Origin: Parasutterella muris | GTDB taxonomy: Bacteria > Pseudomonadota > Gammaproteobacteria > Burkholderiales > Burkholderiaceae_F | Direction: 5' to 3' | NCBI RefSeq assembly: GCF_943193095.1 | Contig: NZ_CALPCV010000003.1 | Coordinates: forward strand, 79,916 to 143,915 | Length of the DNA: 64,000 bases | Shown here: positions 25,518 to 34,849 of the stretch, one piece after another | How the letters are laid out: every line of letters begins with the position of its first letter | Numbering within the stretch: the first letter of the stretch is position 1 | Notes under the pieces: model-generated | Told to the model about the DNA's origin: nothing | The model's database searches: none | Seen by the model: the letters and a program-made list of their open reading frames with translations, nothing else | Made by a program: the position numbers and the translations under genes

Positions 25518-27005
25518 TTGAAGAGGAAGATATTTTCTCTTGAGACCAAAAGGTTGGTTCAATCCTTATTCGATGAAATGAAGATGTATCGAGAGATTGA
25601 ACAACTATCGGGTGTTCCGTAAGATATTTTGCGTTTATGGAAGGCTAAATCCCTCTTGAGCAGTGATTGGATTGCCTCTGAAGAGCGACAATCCCTGCTT
25701 TCCACCATTGAAAGCAAAGAAATAGTTAAGCTGCATGGTCAAGGCCTGTCCTGTACTAAGCTTGCAATTCAATTTGGCGTTTATAGAGGTACTATAAAGT
25801 CCGTCATAACCCAGTCCCGAAAGAACGAGATATCCAAAAGGGCCGTATCTCGGGCTTTCACAAGTTCTATTGCGGCACAAGTTATGGAAGGGAAGTTTCG
25901 TTCCTCGCTAAAGGCAGCTGAGTTCTATGGTCTGGAACCACGTTCGGTTCAACGACGGGTTAAATCCGAATTAAAAAATCGCAAAGGATGTGCAATAGTT
26001 GGAGATAGCAGCAGATCCGGAGACGAGCATATGCACTGCTTAATTACGTCCGTCTTAGCCTGTACATTTGCAATCAAAGAGTGGATTACCAAAAACTTTA
26101 ATTTAAAAGACCACTCTGAATCAAATATTGTCTCAATCGTTGAGTCTTTAAAAGGCAAAGGAGTGCCAATAAAGGAGGCCTGCTCCTGGCTAGGAATCCA
26201 TCGGAGCACGTTTTACAGGAAGCGGCAAAAACAATTAAGAGCTGAAGAAAATGATCCCTTAGTCACTCAGATTTCTGAGCTCCAAAAACGTCGTAATTTT
26301 GCTTACGGAGCAAAGCGAATGGCGGTGTATTTGCGCAAACTAAATGGCTTTGCCATTAATAACCATAAACGCGTCGCCAGACTCATGAGGCTGCATGGCT
26401 TAAATTCAAGAGTCCGCCCAAAGCGCAGAATCTATTACAAGACCGAATTGCTTGAGCCTGTTCAGGAACCTTTGTACAACATGCTGAAACGAGATTTCTC
26501 TTCATCCGGGCCGATGACAAAACTTGTCACGGGCATGAGTTTTGTCCCGGTAAGAGAGGGCGGGGTTGTGCTGAGCGTGATCAAAGATTTATTTAACCAT
26601 AAGATAGTTGCTTGGGAAACTGGTTCGAGTGCAACGCTGCAATTAGCGTTAGCTACGTCAGATAAGCTTCCGACGAAGGAAGGACTGTTGCCATCAGATT
26701 GTGTCATCCACAGCGATAGAGGTGGAACCTATACAAGTATGTCCTGCGTGAAAGCAGTGAGAAAACTCGGAGCCCGTCCGAGCTATTCTAGGAAAGGATA
26801 TTTCCTTGCCAATGCAAGCATGGAAACGTTTTACGGGCATATGAAAAGTGAGACGTTCCGCAGAATGACTACGCAGGAAAGAATAGAGCTGACGAGAGCA
26901 AAGGCTCAGGAAATCATCGTTGACTACATCACGTGGTACAACACTGAGCGCATTTAACGCTCTTTAGGGTATGTATCGCCGGAGGAGTTCAAAGGCAGCA
27001 TGTAA
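25518..27005 (+). pseudogene. IS3-family transposase, inactivated by three lesions
   Basis: Read from a TTG with AAGGAGG upstream, the frame would encode 495 residues: N-terminal helix-turn-helix, then an IS3/IS150-type rve integrase core. It is interrupted by TAA at 25620-25622 and again by TAA at 26955-26957, the latter inside the usual Y-N-x-x-R-x-H-x-x-L-G-Y motif. The first catalytic Asp of the DDE triad is changed to Gly (GGC at 26532-26534, in L-V-T-G-M), while H-S-D-R-G and the final Glu region (N-A-S-M-E-T) remain. The copy cannot be active. Confidence 0.85.
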
Positions 27006-27062
27006 TTCCGGCTACCGATTGATATCCGGCTAGTTCGCTAAGAAAAGTGAGCGCAAAAAACG

Positions 27063-27123
27063 ATGCGTTAGGGGAGATTTTGTCTTTCAGCTACGCTTTC
27101 AGACAAAATCTCCCCTAACGCAT
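27063..27123. repeat. Perfect inverted repeat, 23-base arms
   Basis: Arms at 27063-27085 and 27101-27123 are perfectly complementary, with a 15-base loop. Transcribed from either strand it would form a very stable hairpin. It lies inside the right end of the IS3-type element after the transposase and before the restriction-modification genes, where it could block read-through. It has no T-tract. Confidence 0.85.
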
Positions 27124-27267
27124 AGGAAAATACAATAGGAAATAGCAGAGCTTGTTGCATGTAAGGTAAAATCTAAAGGAATTCTATTTGTTCTACTACT
27201 TTTACGCGCTAACTGTCGCAGTCTATGGGGGCAGTTCACGCGACGGGTCACTAAACTTGTCGTTTGA

Positions 27268-27684
27268 CAAAATACTTTCCCCGATAATCTTAAATATGAA
27301 GACATCGTCAAAGTATATTCAAATTTTTATACAAATGATATGCTTAAGGATGAATATCTGAGATTAGCCAATTTAGATGCTATTGCATTAATTTCAGAAT
27401 TCGACCGTACTGGGAGTAGACGTCTAATTGACGCTGCAGATTTGTTACTATCTTGTATTCAGTAAGTTGCCTCGGATGGAGAGGATAATGAGATATACGC
27501 TGTCAATAGACTTCAGATAAAGAAACGACTGGGAAATGAATTTTCAGATGAAGAGAAGGGCTTCTTAGTTGTACACGCGAACGGAGATAATCTCCAAATC
27601 GCTTTTGGAGTTTATGTATTGATGGGTATTAAACAGAAAACTCAGCAACTTTGGGACAAGTTCTCTAAACCTGAGAAAAAGTGA
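27268..27684 (+). pseudogene. 5'-truncated, interrupted gene fragment of unknown family
   Basis: A frame of 139 codons without a start runs up to TGA at 27682-27684 and is interrupted by one TAA at 27463-27465. It begins 30 bases after the insertion sequence end. Both parts read as soluble, charged protein, including a stretch R-L-Q-I-K-K-R-L-G-N-E-F-S-D-E-E-K. AT-rich composition matches the following restriction-modification genes, so it probably arrived with them and lost its 5' end to the insertion. The family is not recognised. Confidence 0.5.
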
Positions 27685-27736
27685 TAGAAGGATATTCTAC
27701 CTACCACTTTTTGGAACAATTATAACACTTATAATT

Positions 27737-29719
27737 ATGGATAAACTAAGAATGCAAAGCCGTGATGTGGTAGGCGGGAATGTGAAGAAGATTGCCGCGT
27801 TGTTTCCGCAGTGCGTCACTGAACGAATAGGTAAGGACGGCATGGCCGAGCTCGCCATCGACTTCGATAAGCTACGCGCCGAGCTGTCGAACGAAATGCT
27901 CGATGAAGGCGAGGAGCGTTATCAATTTACGTGGCCCGACAAGCGTGCGGCATCGCGCCTCGCCAATGAGCCTATAAACAAGACTCTGCGTCCATGCCGA
28001 GAGGAATCTGTGGGGAAAGATGGCACTCCCGGCGGTTTTGATTCTGAAAATCTCTACATTGAGGGAGATAATCTTGACGTGCTCAAAGTTCTCCGTGAGA
28101 CATATCTCGGACGGGTAAAAATGATTTATATTGACCCTCCGTATAACACGGGCAATGACTTCGTCTATAACGATGACTTTGCGCAGGGTAAAGAGGATTT
28201 CGAGCAACGCAATGGTTTGTTTGATGAAGAAGGCAATCAAACAATAGACCCCATGCAACGCAACACAGAAGCCAATGGTCGCTTTCATACCGATTGGCTG
28301 AACATGATATATCCTCGCCTCAAAGTTGCTCGTGATTTACTCTCAGATGATGGTGTCATCTTCATTTCTATTGATGAGAATGAATATGATAATCTCCACA
28401 AAATTTGCTCTGAGATATTTGGAGAAAGGAACGTAATTGGAACTATAATTGTTCAAAGTAATCCCAGAGGCTCTATGTCGTCTGCTGAAATTGCAGAATT
28501 ACATGAATATGTAATTTTGTGTTCTAAAAACCGGGAGTTATCTTCAATTATAGGGCACAAACTCTCCGAGGATATGATATCTGAGTATAAATATTCCGAC
28601 GTTAATGGGCAGTATAGACTCTTAGGATTAAGAATGAGAGGTGGTTTTTGGAGACGTACAGATAGACCTAAATTATATTTTCCTCTGTACATCAATCCTA
28701 TTTCTAAGGAGGTGTCTTTAAATAAAGATGGCTCTTTCTCTATACAAGTTTTTCCCATACAAATTTCTACTGGCGAAGAGGGAACTTGGAGGTGGTCTAA
28801 GGAAAAAATTATGGCAGATGGCAGTGAGCTTGTTGGAAAACAAGTAAAACGGGATGGCGAAAAAGTATGGGATATTTTTCAGAAAGATTATTTAGACAAA
28901 GATAGTGTAAAGCGAACGAAAGCAAAGAGTATTTGGAATGAACCTGAAATGAATTATCAAAATGGAACTAATAATATAAAGTCTTTATTAGGTAATTCAA
29001 AACTTTTTGAATACTCTAAACCAACTTTTCTCATCAATCAAATGCTAGAAATGATTGATACTGAAAATTCCATCATTCTCGACTTCTTCAGTGGAAGTGC
29101 CACCACAGCACATGCTGTTATGAAACTCAACTCTGAGGACGGAAGCAATCGCAAGTTTATAATGGTGCAGCTTCCCGAAGTCACGGATGAAAAGAGTGAG
29201 GCTCACAAAGTCGGCTATGCCAACATTTGTGAAATAGGCAAGGAACGCATCCGCCGCGCAGGAAAGAAAGTCAAAGAGGAAGCAGGTCTGCAAGGTCAAG
29301 ACCTTGACACCGGCTTCCGTGTCCTCAAACTCGACTCGTCAAATATGGAAGACGTGTTCTATACTCCTGAAAAGTTTGATCCTTCGCTGTTTGATGGTCT
29401 TGTGAATAACATCAAGGCAGATCGTACACCGGAAGACCTGTTGTTCCAAGTAATGCTTGACCTTGGCATTGAACTCTCTGCCAAGATAGAGCAAAAAGAA
29501 ATAGCAGGTAAAAAGGTGTTCTCTGTTGACGATGATTACCTGCTCGCTTGTTTCGACACGGACGTTAACGAAACTACTATCGAAGAAATGGCGAAACTGC
29601 TACCCACGCACCTTGTCATTCGCGATGCATCTGCCGCTAACGACAATGTGCTTGATAATTTCGACCAAATCATCGAATCTTATTCTAACGAAAAGAAGAT
29701 AACAACCCATATCCTCTAA
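27737..29719 (+). CDS. mod: Type III restriction-modification methyltransferase (Mod)
   Basis: This 660-residue protein is a beta-class N6-adenine DNA methyltransferase of a type III system. The catalytic motif IV is Y-I-D-P-P-Y-N-T-G-N-D-F near residues 131-142, and motif I (AdoMet binding) is D-F-F-S-G-S-A-T-T-A-H near 449-459. The region between them is the target-recognition domain, which sets the sequence methylated. Length fits the family (about 600-680). Base composition and codon use are more AT-rich than the flanking genes, especially in the recognition domain. The restriction subunit begins 5 bases after the stop. Confidence 0.95.
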   Translation: MDKLRMQSRDVVGGNVKKIAALFPQCVTERIGKDGMAELAIDFDKLRAELSNEMLDEGEERYQFTWPDKRAASRLANEPINKTLRPCREESVGKDGTPGGFDSENLYIEGDNLDVLKVLRETYLGRVKMIYIDPPYNTGNDFVYNDDFAQGKEDFEQRNGLFDEEGNQTIDPMQRNTEANGRFHTDWLNMIYPRLKVARDLLSDDGVIFISIDENEYDNLHKICSEIFGERNVIGTIIVQSNPRGSMSSAEIAELHEYVILCSKNRELSSIIGHKLSEDMISEYKYSDVNGQYRLLGLRMRGGFWRRTDRPKLYFPLYINPISKEVSLNKDGSFSIQVFPIQISTGEEGTWRWSKEKIMADGSELVGKQVKRDGEKVWDIFQKDYLDKDSVKRTKAKSIWNEPEMNYQNGTNNIKSLLGNSKLFEYSKPTFLINQMLEMIDTENSIILDFFSGSATTAHAVMKLNSEDGSNRKFIMVQLPEVTDEKSEAHKVGYANICEIGKERIRRAGKKVKEEAGLQGQDLDTGFRVLKLDSSNMEDVFYTPEKFDPSLFDGLVNNIKADRTPEDLLFQVMLDLGIELSAKIEQKEIAGKKVFSVDDDYLLACFDTDVNETTIEEMAKLLPTHLVIRDASAANDNVLDNFDQIIESYSNEKKITTHIL

Positions 29720-29724
29720 GCTTG

Positions 29725-32700
29725 ATGAAATTTCAATTTAAGATACAGGGGTATCAGACCGAGGCTGTCGAGGATACGGTGAACGTGTTCCGCGGTCAGC
29801 CGAAAAGAGACCCGAAACATTACCGTCGAGACATCGGCAGGATAGCCCAAGGTTCTATCTTCTTCGAAGATGAAGAAGACGGCTATCGCAATGCCGATGT
29901 GGAACTCGATAAAAAGCAGCTCCTTGACAATATCAGGGAGATGCAGATCAGAAACCAAATCGTGCCGAGCACATCTCTTGCCCTCGGACATGGCGTTGTG
30001 AATCTCGATATCGAAATGGAGACTGGCACTGGTAAGACTTACGTCTATATTAAAACGATGTTTGAACTAAATAAGCAATATGGCTGGAGTAAGTTCATTA
30101 TCGTTGTGCCGAGCATCGCTATACGAGAGGGTGTCGCTAAATCTTTCAGTATGCTTGAAGACCATTTTATGGAGCATTACGGAAAGAAAGCCCGTTGGTT
30201 TGTCTATAACAGTTCCAACCTCAATCAGCTCGACCAGTTCTCGCAAGACAGCGGGATCTCTGTTATGATTATTAATATCCAGGCTTTTGCAACATCAATG
30301 AAAGAGGGTGGCAAAAGCAAGGAGAGTCGCATCATCTACTCAAAGCGTGACGAATTTGGCTCTCGACGTCCGATTGATGTCATAGCAGCCAACCGTCCTA
30401 TTATCATTATGGACGAACCTCAGAAGATGGAGGGTGCAGCTACTCAGTCCGCGCTGGCAAAGTTCAAACCACTCTTTGTGCTTAACTATTCCGCAACCCA
30501 TAAGACCAAACACGATACCATATACGCACTTGACGCTTATGATGCTTACAAGGAGCAACTTGTAAAGCGTATTCAGGTGCAAGGCTTTGAAGTCAGGAAC
30601 CTCAAAGGCACGAGCAAGTATATGTATATCGACGGAATTGTGTTGTCTCCAAACCACGCCCCGGAAGTCCGCATAGAATTGGAGTGCAAGCGTAAAGACG
30701 GATCAATCCGACGTGAAATAAGGAAATTTGGCGTAAACGATTCTCTCGCCGCTGCATCGGGTCTTGCCCAATATAATGATTTCGTTATTACAGACATCAA
30801 TCCTCGCGGTCGAGGGTCAGTTACCTTCCTTAACGGTGATACTCTATATTGTGGAGAGGTCGTTGGCGACACTAACGAGGAAGCAATGCAACGTGTTCAG
30901 ATTCGCCAGACAATTATTGCACATCTTCAAAAAGAAAATGAACTTTTCAATCGTGGCATCAAGTGCTTGTCGCTTTTCTTCATTGATGAAGTAAGCCACT
31001 ATCGTCTGTATGATGATGAAGGTAATGAGGTGAAGGGTAAATTCCAAAAGATATTTGAGGAGGAATACGCCAGGATTATTAATGACTTTATCACCGTCTT
31101 TGATACTCCATACGATAATTACCTGCGCAGTTTCAAACCCTGCGAAACGCACAAGGGTTACTTCTCTATCGACAAGAAAGGGCGTACGGTGAACTCCGAA
31201 ACCAAGCGCGGCTCAGACATATCGGACGACATCTCAGCCTACGATCTTATTCTCAAGAATAAAGAACGTCTATTGAGTTTTGAGGAACCGACTCGCTTTA
31301 TTTTCTCCCATTCCGCACTCCGCGAAGGTTGGGATAATCCCAACGTATTCCAAATATGTACGTTGCGCCACAGTAATTCAACCACAGCCAAGCGTCAGGA
31401 GGTAGGACGCGGCTTGCGTATATGCGTTGACATGAACGGTATTCGCCAAGACAAGGAATTACTCGGTGATGATGTGCATGAGGTAAACCAACTTACCGTT
31501 ATTGCCAACGAGAGTTATACCGACTTCACCACAGCACTTCAACGCGAAACCCGCGAGGCTCTGCGCAACCGTGTAACAGCAGCATCACAGGATTATTTCA
31601 TCGGCAAAGTGGTAGTGGATTCCAACGGAGAAAAGCATACCATTGACTTGATGGATACCACTCTAATTTTAGGTTATCTGTATCAGAGCGGATATATTAC
31701 GCGAAATGGTAATCTGACACCAAAATATCACGCTGATGCAAAAGCTGATGAGTTGATGATTTTGCCGGAAGATTCTCCTATAAAGAAAATTGAAATCGGT
31801 ATGCAGAAACTTATTGCCGGTATCTTCAATCCCAAAGTTCTTGAAGAGATGGTAGAGGAAGTTTCTCCGACTACTGCGGCAAATGAACTTAATAACAATT
31901 TCACTGACAAACGATTCCAAAAACTCTGGAATGAGATTAATCATAAATACGTCTATACTGTTCATTATGACAGCGAGGAACTGATTGAAAAGGCTATCGC
32001 TAACCTTAAGAAGAACCTCACAGTTACCAAACTACAGTATGTTATGGTTACAGGCGACCAAGATAAGGAAAACGTAACAGAGTTTGGTAACACGAAATCT
32101 ACCACTCGCGAACTGACTGACATTTCCACTTCGTCAGTGCCTTATGATGTTGTCGGAGACATTGCTAAAGGTGCACGATTAACACGGCGCACGGTTGTTA
32201 AAATTCTAAAGGGTATAGGCATTAAGGCCTTGTTGTTCAAGAACAACCCTGAGGAATTCATCCGCAATGTCATTAAGACCATCAGAGCGGAAAAGGCGAC
32301 TATGATTGTAGATCATATTACCTACAATCCGACTAAGGCAGATCCATACGACAGCACTATCTTTGTGCCTGAGCATAGGCTTAATGTCAACAAGGCAGTC
32401 GAGTTGTCAAAACACATTACCCCATATGTAGCCTATGACAGTGACGAAGAGAAAAAATTTGCACAGGGTCTGGAAGGTGCAAGGGAGGTTCTGATTTTCG
32501 CCAAACTTCCCCGCAAACTCAAAATTCCTACACCCGTCGGATACTATGCACCTGACTGGGCGATAGTTTTCGAGGAGGGTGCAGTTCGCCATGTGTTCTT
32601 TGTTGCCGAAACCAAAGGCTCACTCGACAAGATGGAACTTCGTGGCGTAGAACTTGCCAAAACAGAGTGTGCTAAACGCCTATTCAACTCGATCTCGACT

Positions 32701-32769
32701 AATACGACTCGATATGGTGTCGTTGACAAATTCGATAAACTATACGACATAATCAACGGAATAGATTAG
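29725..32769 (+). CDS. res: Type III restriction-modification helicase/nuclease (Res)
   Basis: This 1014-residue protein is the restriction subunit: a superfamily 2 helicase with Walker A E-T-G-T-G-K-T-Y near residue 95 and a D-E-P-Q box near 231, then a C-terminal PD-(D/E)XK nuclease (P-D-W-A-I-V followed by V-A-E-T-K-G near residue 970). It complexes with Mod and cleaves unmodified DNA after ATP-driven translocation or sliding between two sites. It starts immediately after mod (ATG 29725). The gene appears intact, so the system may be functional. Confidence 0.95.
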   Translation: MKFQFKIQGYQTEAVEDTVNVFRGQPKRDPKHYRRDIGRIAQGSIFFEDEEDGYRNADVELDKKQLLDNIREMQIRNQIVPSTSLALGHGVVNLDIEMETGTGKTYVYIKTMFELNKQYGWSKFIIVVPSIAIREGVAKSFSMLEDHFMEHYGKKARWFVYNSSNLNQLDQFSQDSGISVMIINIQAFATSMKEGGKSKESRIIYSKRDEFGSRRPIDVIAANRPIIIMDEPQKMEGAATQSALAKFKPLFVLNYSATHKTKHDTIYALDAYDAYKEQLVKRIQVQGFEVRNLKGTSKYMYIDGIVLSPNHAPEVRIELECKRKDGSIRREIRKFGVNDSLAAASGLAQYNDFVITDINPRGRGSVTFLNGDTLYCGEVVGDTNEEAMQRVQIRQTIIAHLQKENELFNRGIKCLSLFFIDEVSHYRLYDDEGNEVKGKFQKIFEEEYARIINDFITVFDTPYDNYLRSFKPCETHKGYFSIDKKGRTVNSETKRGSDISDDISAYDLILKNKERLLSFEEPTRFIFSHSALREGWDNPNVFQICTLRHSNSTTAKRQEVGRGLRICVDMNGIRQDKELLGDDVHEVNQLTVIANESYTDFTTALQRETREALRNRVTAASQDYFIGKVVVDSNGEKHTIDLMDTTLILGYLYQSGYITRNGNLTPKYHADAKADELMILPEDSPIKKIEIGMQKLIAGIFNPKVLEEMVEEVSPTTAANELNNNFTDKRFQKLWNEINHKYVYTVHYDSEELIEKAIANLKKNLTVTKLQYVMVTGDQDKENVTEFGNTKSTTRELTDISTSSVPYDVVGDIAKGARLTRRTVVKILKGIGIKALLFKNNPEEFIRNVIKTIRAEKATMIVDHITYNPTKADPYDSTIFVPEHRLNVNKAVELSKHITPYVAYDSDEEKKFAQGLEGAREVLIFAKLPRKLKIPTPVGYYAPDWAIVFEEGAVRHVFFVAETKGSLDKMELRGVELAKTECAKRLFNSISTNTTRYGVVDKFDKLYDIINGID

Positions 32770-33003
32770 GACACGGATACAGACAACGACATTTACCGCA
32801 GGATTCATTTCGCTGTAATGGCGATTGAACGCGGAGCACGGAAATTGGGTATCTCTAGCAAGGAGATGCACGACCGATTGAGCGAACAAGACTAAATCCA
32901 AAACAGGCTCATAAAAAGGTATGAGGAACTTCATACGCAAAGCCTCGATTAGGTTGCCGACGACATTAGCGAGACACTTCTAAACTGGGAGGCTGGATTG
33001 TAG
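32770..33003 (+). pseudogene. DUF3791 family remnant
   Basis: Directly after res, one frame encodes a DUF3791-like protein (I-H-F-A-V-M-A-I-E-R-G-A-R-K-L, then K-E-M-H-D-R-L, then Y-E-E-L-H-T-Q-S-L-D). It is interrupted by TAA at 32893-32895 and TAG at 32950-32952, the latter at a position where the family has Trp, and no start codon is evident. DUF3791 proteins are typical of Bacteroidota genomes, which supports a foreign origin of this island. Confidence 0.65.
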
Positions 33004-33036
33004 TATCAGCCTTTAATAAATCTAATTGCCATAATA

Positions 33037-33245
33037 ATGAGCAAGAAGTCAATACGGTTTTTCAATGATCGCGAGGTGAGGGCGGTCTGGGATGACGAGA
33101 ACAACTGCTGGTGGTTTCGGCTACTGACGTGGTGCGTGCTATCAATGATGAGCCGGACTATACGAAGGCCGGCAACTATTGGCGTTGGCTTAAGCAAAAG
33201 TTAAAACAGGATGGCGTTCAGTTCGTGAGCAGGGCGAACGCATAA
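33037..33245 (+). pseudogene. BRO-N domain protein fragment, frameshifted and truncated
   Basis: From ATG 33037 the frame reads as a BRO N-terminal domain (I-R-F-F-N-D-R-E-V-R-A-V-W-D-D). After W-W-F it continues in another frame (S-A-T-D-V-V-R-A-I-N-D-E-P-D-Y-T-K-A-G-N-Y-W), so one frameshift lies near 33118. The gene is then cut by the left end of the ISAs1-type element at 33230. BRO-N proteins occur in phage antirepressors and in DinD-like Bacteroidota proteins. Confidence 0.65.
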
Positions 33246-33329
33246 ATTAATTTAAATTTTTGTTAAAAATAAACACAAAGGATCGTATTTCTTATATAAT
33301 ATACATATGTTTCATATGTAGTTAATATT

Positions 33330-33593
33330 ATGCCTAATGAAATAGATAAGAAAGAATTGGAAAGTATCATTCCGACCGGTTGTCGTCTCAACTGGGATAA
33401 ACGGACCAATCGGTACTATGTTTTTAAATCTACTTATGTATACGATCAAAAGATTAAACGTGGCAGAGAAAAACGCACTCAGGTTGGCACCGTAGTAGAT
33501 GGCAAATTTACCTACGCGAAAAGTTACCTTCTTAAACAGAAAGTGATTTCTTTAGAGGCAAAAATCAACACTGCTGATAATAAAAAACAGTAA
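33330..33593 (+). CDS. IS accessory or N-terminal transposase frame (orfA)
   Basis: This 87-residue basic protein lies inside the ISAs1-type element, upstream of the transposase frame. Its middle part (R-Y-Y-V-F-K-S-T-Y-V-Y-D, then K-R-T-Q-V-G-T-V-V-D-G-K-F-T) resembles N-terminal DNA-binding segments of IS4/IS1634-like transposases. The transposase frame continues in the -1 frame from its 3' end, and a run of six A residues (33582-33587) sits there, so it may be the first half of a frameshift-fused transposase. Confidence 0.55.
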   Translation: MPNEIDKKELESIIPTGCRLNWDKRTNRYYVFKSTYVYDQKIKRGREKRTQVGTVVDGKFTYAKSYLLKQKVISLEAKINTADNKKQ

Positions 33594-33652
33594 AAACTGT
33601 ACGTACGGCTTGTGAAGAAGAAATTAGCGACACAAGACAGACCGGGAAAGTT

Positions 33653-34747
33653 GTGTATCCATTGGCTTACGTCTATTTAGTCTCGTTATTAAGCAGCCTG
33701 TCCGGTCAAACTAATTGTGTTCAGATTGCTGACTACTGGAAGAACAACCGTCCGGCGTTAGAGTCAATCTTTGAAGACTTCCCAAAACAAGATATTTCTC
33801 ATGATACGGTTCGCCGCCTGCTAATGCTTATTGATCCGGATCAATTCCAAAGCTTCTATAGCAAACAGGTTAAGCCGCTGTTGCATCAATTTACCTCTAG
33901 GGTTGTTGCGGTTGACGGGCAGGCAGTTCGGGCCTCAAAAAACTCGACACAAAAGAACGGCAAGTACATTCTTACTTTCTACGATACGGATAATGGAATA
34001 GCTCTTGGACAAAAACTAATCGGAGAAAGACATAACGAAATAACCTACGCCGCCGACATGGTTGAAGGATTAGATTTAAGAGGCAGCATTGTCACGGCCG
34101 ATGCTCTTCATACTCAAGAGAAATTTGCGGCAAAGCTGATTGAACAAGGCGCTGATTACTGCCTGGCCGTTAAACAGAACCAAGAAACTCTTTATTACGA
34201 TATTCAGTTGTGCTTTGTCGATAGGTTGGACACTCGGACTTTAGAGATCGAGAAGATTGAACTGGGACACAGCCGAATAGAGACTCGTCGTATCTCGGTT
34301 TTACCAGGTAATGCCCTAATGGCAGATCATTTAAAGAAATGGATCGGCTTAGATGAAGGAACCATAATCAAGGCTACGACGGAGGTTGTTGACAAAGCAG
34401 CCGGTCAAATAAGTTCCTTAGACAGGTATTTCATCTGTTCATTAAATTGGTTCAATACACACATTGCCGAACAATGCGCGAGGGCTGTACGGCGCTACTG
34501 GGGTATTGAAAATGACATGCACTATGTCTTAGATGTAGATTTCTTTTAAGACAGAACTCAATGCAAGAACGCAAATTACCTACAAAATCGCACTCTTTTC
34601 CATAAATGGGCGCTAGGAGTAATTAGGCAGACGCAGAAAGAGGAAGAAAACAACACGGGTAAAACAGCAAAAAGTGTTAAGCGATACATGGCTCAATTCA
34701 ATGCTCCCAGTATCGCTCTCGACGCTTTAACCAGGATTATTGGATAA
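33653..34747 (+). pseudogene. ISAs1-family transposase, interrupted
   Basis: The frame from GTG 33653 encodes an ISAs1-type DDE transposase (V-V-A-V-D-G-Q-A-V-R-A-S near residue 83, V-T-A-D-A-L-H-T near 150, R-Y-W-G-I-E-N near 282). TAA at 34547-34549 interrupts it right after V-L-D-V-D-F-F; the same frame then continues with recognisable family sequence to TAA at 34745-34747. Codons upstream of 33653 in the same frame also look coding, so the true N-terminus may be reached by frameshift from the preceding orf. Confidence 0.8.
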
Positions 34748-34849
34748 AAGTTTCATGCGTACGCCCTGTATTTTCAACTACCTGCCTTCTTTTTTGTTTA
34801 GCTTTGATTATCGGGAGGTTAAAATTTAGGTTAATTGAAGCGAGAAAAA

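Larger units (their letters stand above)
25476..27238 (+). mobile_element. Decayed IS3-type insertion sequence
   Basis: The ends are imperfect inverted repeats that begin TGAACTGCCCCC at 25476 and, on the minus strand, at 27238; about 24 of the outer 31 positions agree, including a shared TGCGACA block. The element holds one long transposase gene that is now broken. It is unusually long for its coding content because about 230 bases, including a large perfect hairpin, lie between the transposase and the right end. No target duplication is visible. Confidence 0.75.
33230..34768 (+). mobile_element. ISAs1-type insertion sequence, decayed
   Basis: The left end begins CAGGGCGAACGCAT at 33230 and the right end, read on the minus strand from 34768, begins CAGGGCGTACGCAT: 13 of 14 bases match. 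The CAGGG terminus and the enclosed transposase fit the ISAs1 family. Length is 1539 bases. It interrupts a BRO-N gene on the left. No flanking target duplication is visible, so the right junction may have been rearranged. Confidence 0.8.

Noticed and set aside
33582..33588. Classic A-AAA-AAC -1 slippery heptamer in the IS
   Set aside because: The six A residues are in the wrong phase for the canonical heptamer, so only a possible frameshift is reported.
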